A stretch of 8,915 nucleotides of DNA. It comes from SHLJ01 sp041618535. Its GTDB lineage: Bacteria > Bacteroidota > Bacteroidia > Flavobacteriales > Flavobacteriaceae. The notes beneath the pieces were generated by a model. It was not told the origin of the DNA and searched no databases. It was given only the letters and a program-made list of their open reading frames with translations. Every line of letters begins with the position of its first letter. The stretch's first letter is position 1. This document shows, one piece after another, positions 5,743-8,915 of this stretch. Both the position numbers and the translations under genes were made by a program. Where the stretch lies: contig JBFKFP010000120.1 in NCBI GenBank assembly GCA_041618535.1, positions 1 to 8,915 of the forward strand, in the 5' to 3' direction.

Positions 5743-6459
5743 ATGGATATGACGAGAAGTTTTACAGGCATTTTGTTGTCTATCGCATTGGCATTTTACG
5801 GATGTTCCACTTCCGATGATCCCAATGCACCCTCCGGAGGAGGCAATGGCGGCGGAGGCCAGGTCGTTCAGGCCACATACAGAATAACATTCACTCCAAA
5901 TTTTACAGATCAATCTCATCCCACCGATTATCCGGCCAATCCCATGTTTGGCCCCATGGTGGTGGTAGCCCATCCATCCTCGGTGAAATTGTTCCGTGAG
6001 GGCCAGGCTTCAACCGATGGATTTGAACTTTATGTCGAAGAGGGAAGCACAAGTGAATTGGAGGTGGAGTTGACCAGTGTCGGGGATGACCAACTCCCAA
6101 CTGTTCGCACTGGCAGCCAGATTGCTGCAAATGGAAGTGATTTTATCGATATCGTAATAACACCTAACACAACACGGTTGAGTTTTATCGCAAAATTATC
6201 TCCGAGTCCCGATTGGTTTGTCGGGGTAGATTCTTTCAACCTGGTAAACCCGGATAATTCCCTGGTGGATGAATTTGAATTGACATTGCTGGCCTTTGAT
6301 GCCGGCACTGATGCCGGTACTACCTATGAAGCGCCGAATGAAGAGGAGAATGGGCTGGTACAGGAGGTTTCAGGCGATCCCTTTACCAACCCGAATACCG
6401 GCGGCATAAACCGGTTTGGAATATTACGCATAGAACGGACAGATGACCCTAACGAATAA
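5743..6459 (+). CDS. Spondin_N-domain lipoprotein, predicted surface-exposed
   Basis: A 238-residue lipoprotein precursor. The signal segment FTGILLSIALAFYGC (7-21) places the lipidated cysteine at C21; Phe at -3 of the lipobox is unusual but acceptable in Bacteroidetes. The mature start, CSTSDDP, has the S-D-D character of flavobacterial surface-export signals, followed by a glycine-rich linker (31-39). From about residue 44 the sequence fits the Spondin_N domain (PF06468): FTPNFTDQSHPTDYP (50-64), FGPMVVVAHP (69-78), the hallmark SPSPDWFVGVDSFNL (153-167) and the acidic DAGTDAGTTY (186-195), the place of a cation site in F-spondin. Function in bacteria is unknown; adhesion or matrix binding is only suggested by analogy. 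It is the one plus-strand gene, convergent with tsf and divergent from pyrH. Starts at 5743 or 5749 are both possible; the difference is two residues. Confidence 0.85.
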   Translation: MDMTRSFTGILLSIALAFYGCSTSDDPNAPSGGGNGGGGQVVQATYRITFTPNFTDQSHPTDYPANPMFGPMVVVAHPSSVKLFREGQASTDGFELYVEEGSTSELEVELTSVGDDQLPTVRTGSQIAANGSDFIDIVITPNTTRLSFIAKLSPSPDWFVGVDSFNLVNPDNSLVDEFELTLLAFDAGTDAGTTYEAPNEEENGLVQEVSGDPFTNPNTGGINRFGILRIERTDDPNE

Positions 6460-6488
6460 AAAAAGGCCTTGATTATCAAGGCCTTTTT
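6460..6488. terminator. Bidirectional intrinsic terminator between the lipoprotein gene and tsf
   Basis: GGCCTTGA (6465-6472), loop TTA, TCAAGGCC (6476-6483) form a perfect 8-bp stem. It is flanked by AAAAA and TTTTT, giving 13 paired positions in total and a T-run in both directions. It starts one base after the lipoprotein stop codon and lies 20 bp beyond the tsf stop, so it serves both convergent genes. Confidence 0.92.
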
Positions 6489-6508
6489 ATTATTATTTAA
6501 AGATTTTA

Positions 6509-7330
6509 TCATCCAAGAGCTACACGCTCAAATCCCACAACCTCGACGTCGCCATAAGATTTAACATAATCAGCAACGCTGATCTTGCTGTCCTTGATAA
6601 AGGCCTGGTTTACCAAAGTATTATCTTTGAAAAATCGCTTCAGCTTCCCTTTGGCAATGTTGTCAAGCATAGCTTCAGGTTTCCCCTCAGCTCTGAGCTG
6701 ATCTTTTGCGATCTCGATTTCTTTTTCGACGATTGAAGCGTCTACCTGGTCCTCATTAAGAGCTATAGGGTTCATGGCAGCAGCCTGCATAGCGACATCT
6801 TTTGCAGCTACTTCGGCATTGTCAACAGTTGCAGAAAGTCCGACCAAGGTCGCAATCTTGTTTCCTGCGTGAATGTATGAGCCAACATAAGGAGCCTTTA
6901 AGGTTCTGAATCCGCCTATTTCAATCTTCTCTCCAATCACACCGGTTTGCTCCATAAGTTTATCGGCTACGGAAAGACCATTAATATTGGCGGCAAGAAA
7001 AGAATCCAAGGATTCGTGCTCTAGAGCAACAGATGCAAGGTCTTTGGCAAGATTCACAAAACTGTCGTTTTTAGCAACAAAGTCGGTTTCGCAATTCAAT
7101 GAAATAATCACACCTGCAGATCTGTCGTCATTAACCTGGGCAATCACCGCACCTTCACTTGAATCTCGGTCGGCACGTTTGGCAGCGACTTTCTGACCTT
7201 TTTTACGCAGAATTTCAATGGCTTTGTCAAAATCTCCTTCGGCCTCGACCAATGCGTTTTTACAATCCATCATTCCTGCACCGGTGGCCTTTCTCAATTC
7301 ATTTACCTGAGAGGCAGTTATTTTAGTCAT
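6509..7330 (-). CDS. tsf: Translation elongation factor Ts
   Basis: EF-Ts exchanges GDP for GTP on EF-Tu in the cytoplasm. The 273 residues contain the N-terminal UBA-like domain (about 1-50) with the first family signature, LRKATGAGMMDCKNAL (12-27). The EF-Tu-contacting core follows with NCETDFVAKN (79-88); the TDFV motif is intact. Then come GVIGEKIEIGGFR (130-142), HAGNKIATLVGL (154-165) and DVAMQAAAMNP (178-188). It is compact, near the short end of the family's range. It lies 44 bp downstream of rpsB, the near-universal rpsB-tsf arrangement, and ends in TGA just before a strong terminator. The leader before the ATG is A-rich (AAAATATAAAACTGAA) without a Shine-Dalgarno sequence, as usual in Bacteroidetes. 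Confidence 0.97.
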   Translation of the reverse strand: MTKITASQVNELRKATGAGMMDCKNALVEAEGDFDKAIEILRKKGQKVAAKRADRDSSEGAVIAQVNDDRSAGVIISLNCETDFVAKNDSFVNLAKDLASVALEHESLDSFLAANINGLSVADKLMEQTGVIGEKIEIGGFRTLKAPYVGSYIHAGNKIATLVGLSATVDNAEVAAKDVAMQAAAMNPIALNEDQVDASIVEKEIEIAKDQLRAEGKPEAMLDNIAKGKLKRFFKDNTLVNQAFIKDSKISVADYVKSYGDVEVVGFERVALG

Positions 7331-7348
7331 TTCAGTTTTATATTTTTT

Positions 7349-7367
7349 CGGATCTAGAACCGATCCG
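7349..7367 (-). other. Hairpin in the rpsB-tsf spacer
   Basis: CGGATC (7349-7354) and GATCCG (7362-7367) form a 6-bp stem around a 7-nt loop. In the minus-strand transcript it lies 8 nt after the rpsB stop and is followed by an A-rich leader, not a U-run, so it is not a rho-independent terminator. It could be an mRNA processing or stabilising element between the two coding regions. The pairing is visible; the role is inferred. Confidence 0.35.
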
Positions 7368-7374
7368 GATTTAT

Positions 7375-8127
7375 TTATTCTTCTTCTTTTGAATCTGATT
7401 TGGCAGGTGCAGCATCTGCAGATTTTGATTCTTTTTCAGCCTGACGCTCAGCCAAACCAGTCGCAATAGCATCGGTAGCATGCTGTAGTATCTTGTTTAT
7501 AGATTTAGATGCATCATCATTAGATGGTATAACAAAATCGACCTGCCTTGGGTCTGAGTTGGTATCAACCATTGCGAAGATAGGTATGTTGAGTTTCTGT
7601 GCTTCCTTTATCGCAATATGCTCTCTCTTGATATCGACCACGAAAATAGCACCTGGCAAACGGGTCATATCCGATATCGATCCGAGGTTTTTCTCCAGTT
7701 TGGCCCTCAAGCGGTCTACCTGTAGGCGTTCTTTTTTAGAAAGCGTATTGAAAGTTCCATCCTTTTTCATACGGTCGATGGAAGCCATCTTCTTTACGGC
7801 TTTCCTGATGGTAACGAAATTGGTCAGCATACCTCCTGGCCACCTTTCGGTGATATAAGGCATATTGACATTGCTCGCTTTTTCCGCAACGATATCCTTG
7901 GCCTGTTTCTTCGTCGCTACGAATAAAACCTTTCTGCCTGAAGCTGCAATTTTTTTAAGTGCATTGCATGCTTCCTCGAGTTTCGCTGCTGTTTTGTATA
8001 GATTGATAATATGGATCCCGTTACGCTCCATGTAGATGTACGGAGCCATATTCGGATCCCATTTCCTGGTCAGGTGCCCAAAATGCACCCCACCGTCAAG
8101 TAGTTCTTTGACTTCAACTTTAGCCAT
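7375..8127 (-). CDS. rpsB: 30S ribosomal protein S2 (uS2)
   Basis: S2 binds late to the back of the 30S subunit and is needed, with S1, for mRNA binding. The 250 residues carry the family motifs GVHFGHLTRKWDP (13-25), FVATKKQA (69-76), RWPGGMLTN (95-103), LPGAIFVVDIKRE (157-169) and the DTNSDP loop (188-193) with VIPSNDDA (199-206). The last ~22 residues are a charged Ala/Ser/Glu/Lys tail (EKESKSADAAPAKSDSKEEE, 231-250), low-complexity and probably disordered, variable in the family. The start gives the conserved MAKVEVKELLDGGVHFGH. It is 135 nt downstream of rpsI and 44 bp upstream of tsf; the A-rich sequence before the ATG has no Shine-Dalgarno motif. Confidence 0.97.
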   Translation of the reverse strand: MAKVEVKELLDGGVHFGHLTRKWDPNMAPYIYMERNGIHIINLYKTAAKLEEACNALKKIAASGRKVLFVATKKQAKDIVAEKASNVNMPYITERWPGGMLTNFVTIRKAVKKMASIDRMKKDGTFNTLSKKERLQVDRLRAKLEKNLGSISDMTRLPGAIFVVDIKREHIAIKEAQKLNIPIFAMVDTNSDPRQVDFVIPSNDDASKSINKILQHATDAIATGLAERQAEKESKSADAAPAKSDSKEEE

Positions 8128-8262
8128 TTTGTTTGTAGTTTACGTTCTGTATTTAGCAATGACCAAGTGGCTTGCTTATGAAGGCCTTAATCATTTAGAT
8201 GCTAAACTAAATCCGCTAGCCAGAGACGAGCTGGATAACAAAACAGGTTAATAATCAGTATG
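8128..8262 (-). other. 135-nt untranslated region before rpsB
   Basis: No gene is visible between the rpsI stop and the rpsB start. I see no perfect TAnnTTTG box, so read-through from rplM-rpsI is possible. The minus-strand RNA can form small hairpins, for example ATTTAG with CTAAAT around an 8-nt loop, with the alternative TTTAG/CTAAA. The length is notable beside the 1-base overlap of rplM-rpsI and could hold a leader for S2 autoregulation, but no known leader was recognised. Confidence 0.35.
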
Positions 8263-8649
8263 TTAACGTTTCGAGAACTGGAATTTCTTTCGCGCTTTCT
8301 TCTGTCCGAATTTCTTGCGCTCTACCATTCTCGGATCCCTGGTCAGTAGACCTTCGGGTTTTAATATTGTTCGGTTTTCTTCGTCGAGTTCACACATTGC
8401 CCTGGACAGCGCCAGCCTTACAGCTTCTGCCTGACCTGTAACACCTCCGCCATAAACATTGACTTTGATATCAAAGTTCTTTTCATTCCCGGTCATGACC
8501 AATGGCTGATTCACTTTGTACAGAAGGGTGTCAGTAGGAAAATATTCCTTCACATCTTTTTTGTTAACGGTGATATTACCTTTTCCTTTTGAAAGGTAAA
8601 CACGGGCAACAGCTGTTTTTCTTCTTCCTATTTTGTGAATAACGTCCAT
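8263..8649 (-). CDS. rpsI: 30S ribosomal protein S9 (uS9)
   Basis: S9 sits in the 30S head; its C-terminal tail reaches the P-site tRNA. The 128 residues are the normal length. They show the N-terminal IGRRKTAVARVYL (7-19), the family signature GGGVTGQAEAVRLALSRAM (67-85), LLTRDPRMVERKK (101-113) and the basic tail ending KKFQFSKR. The final SKR, which contacts P-site tRNA in known structures, is intact. Its ATG overlaps the rplM stop by one base (TAATG), so the two are translationally coupled. Confidence 0.97.
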   Translation of the reverse strand: MDVIHKIGRRKTAVARVYLSKGKGNITVNKKDVKEYFPTDTLLYKVNQPLVMTGNEKNFDIKVNVYGGGVTGQAEAVRLALSRAMCELDEENRTILKPEGLLTRDPRMVERKKFGQKKARKKFQFSKR

Positions 8650-8915
8650 TACTTAAAGTCGTTTAAATTTATGGTTTTTGGTTTTTGAGCATCGTGCTTG
8701 TGCTCAGCCCCGGTGTAAACATTCAAATTTCTGAACAGCTCTGCACCAAGCTTGTTTTTCGGAAGCATACCCTTTACAGATTTCTCCACCAGCCTCGCAG
8801 GATCTTTATCATAAAGCTCTTTGGCGGAAAGAGATCGCTGACCACCAGGATATCCTGTGTGGCGAAGGTAAGTCTTATCAGTCCATTTGTTTCCGGTCAG
8901 GTTTACCTTTTCGGC
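8649..8915 (-). CDS. rplM: 50S ribosomal protein L13 (uL13), C-terminal 88 residues (cut by window edge)
   Basis: L13 is an early-assembling 50S protein. The frame enters the window at its right edge reading AEKVNLTGNKWTDKTYLRHT. It continues through GYPGGQRSLSAKEL, the conserved VKGMLPKNKLG and LFRNLNVYTGAEHKHDAQKP, and ends NLNDFK before TAA. The YLRHTGYPGG and KGMLPKNKLG segments are L13 hallmarks. Flavobacterial L13 is about 151 residues, so about 63 N-terminal residues and the operon promoter lie outside. The stop (8649-8651) shares one base with the rpsI start, the usual rplM-rpsI pairing. Confidence 0.96.
   Translation of the reverse strand, partial: AEKVNLTGNKWTDKTYLRHTGYPGGQRSLSAKELYDKDPARLVEKSVKGMLPKNKLGAELFRNLNVYTGAEHKHDAQKPKTINLNDFK

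Noticed and set aside
5635..5973. 112-residue minus-strand open frame at the start of the lipoprotein gene
   Set aside because: It overlaps the lipoprotein reading frame antisense and runs through the AT-rich control region; the protein is His/Cys/Ile-rich without domain character.
5743..6459. Spondin-domain gene as animal-derived contamination or assembly error
   Set aside because: It has a bacterial lipoprotein signal, shares a perfectly placed bidirectional terminator with tsf, and its base composition resembles its neighbours.
7493..7858. 121-residue plus-strand open frame
   Set aside because: It lies wholly antisense to rpsB, has no promoter or recognisable domain, and its composition follows the complement of the S2 codons.
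1..8915. Search for CRISPR arrays, insertion sequences, tRNA/rRNA genes and defence or secretion systems
   Set aside because: No repeat-spacer pattern, transposase, terminal inverted repeats, cloverleaf-like sequence or defence-type protein is visible; the window is mainly conserved housekeeping genes.

Overview
The window comes from a member of the Bacteroidota, most likely Flavobacteriaceae. Several signs agree. The AsnRS, RRF, UMP kinase, EF-Ts, S2, S9 and L13 sequences all have the flavobacterial style. Start codons are preceded by A-rich leaders without Shine-Dalgarno sequences. Perfect Bacteroidetes-type TAnnTTTG promoter elements lie upstream of three genes. The genus cannot be fixed from the sequence alone.

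Nearly everything is on the minus strand, so it reads from high to low coordinates. The right end holds a translation cluster: rplM (cut by the window edge), rpsI, rpsB and tsf. The rplM stop codon overlaps the rpsI start (TAATG). A 135-nt untranslated stretch precedes rpsB, and a short hairpin lies between rpsB and tsf. A strong bidirectional terminator ends tsf.

The usual continuation into pyrH and frr is interrupted by one plus-strand gene. It encodes a predicted surface lipoprotein with a Spondin_N-type domain. It converges on tsf, sharing the terminator, and diverges from pyrH across a 168-bp region with a perfect 9-bp inverted repeat and a promoter candidate for pyrH. pyrH and frr then follow and end at their own terminator.

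The left half holds envelope genes: an outer-membrane beta-barrel protein resembling the C-terminal part of DUF5686-type proteins, and a 12-TM RND/MMPL-type exporter. Finally comes the start of asnS (asparaginyl-tRNA synthetase), cut at the left edge. The exporter and asnS each have a perfect TAnnTTTG box 18-20 nt before the start codon, so they are probably transcribed from their own promoters as well as by any read-through.

Most of the window is conserved housekeeping sequence. The least ordinary items are the spondin-domain lipoprotein inserted antiparallel in the translation cluster, the palindrome in its divergent control region, and the DUF5686-like barrel that lacks the family's usual N-terminal part. 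I found no mobile element, CRISPR array, tRNA or rRNA. No gene-free stretch exceeds 300 bases.
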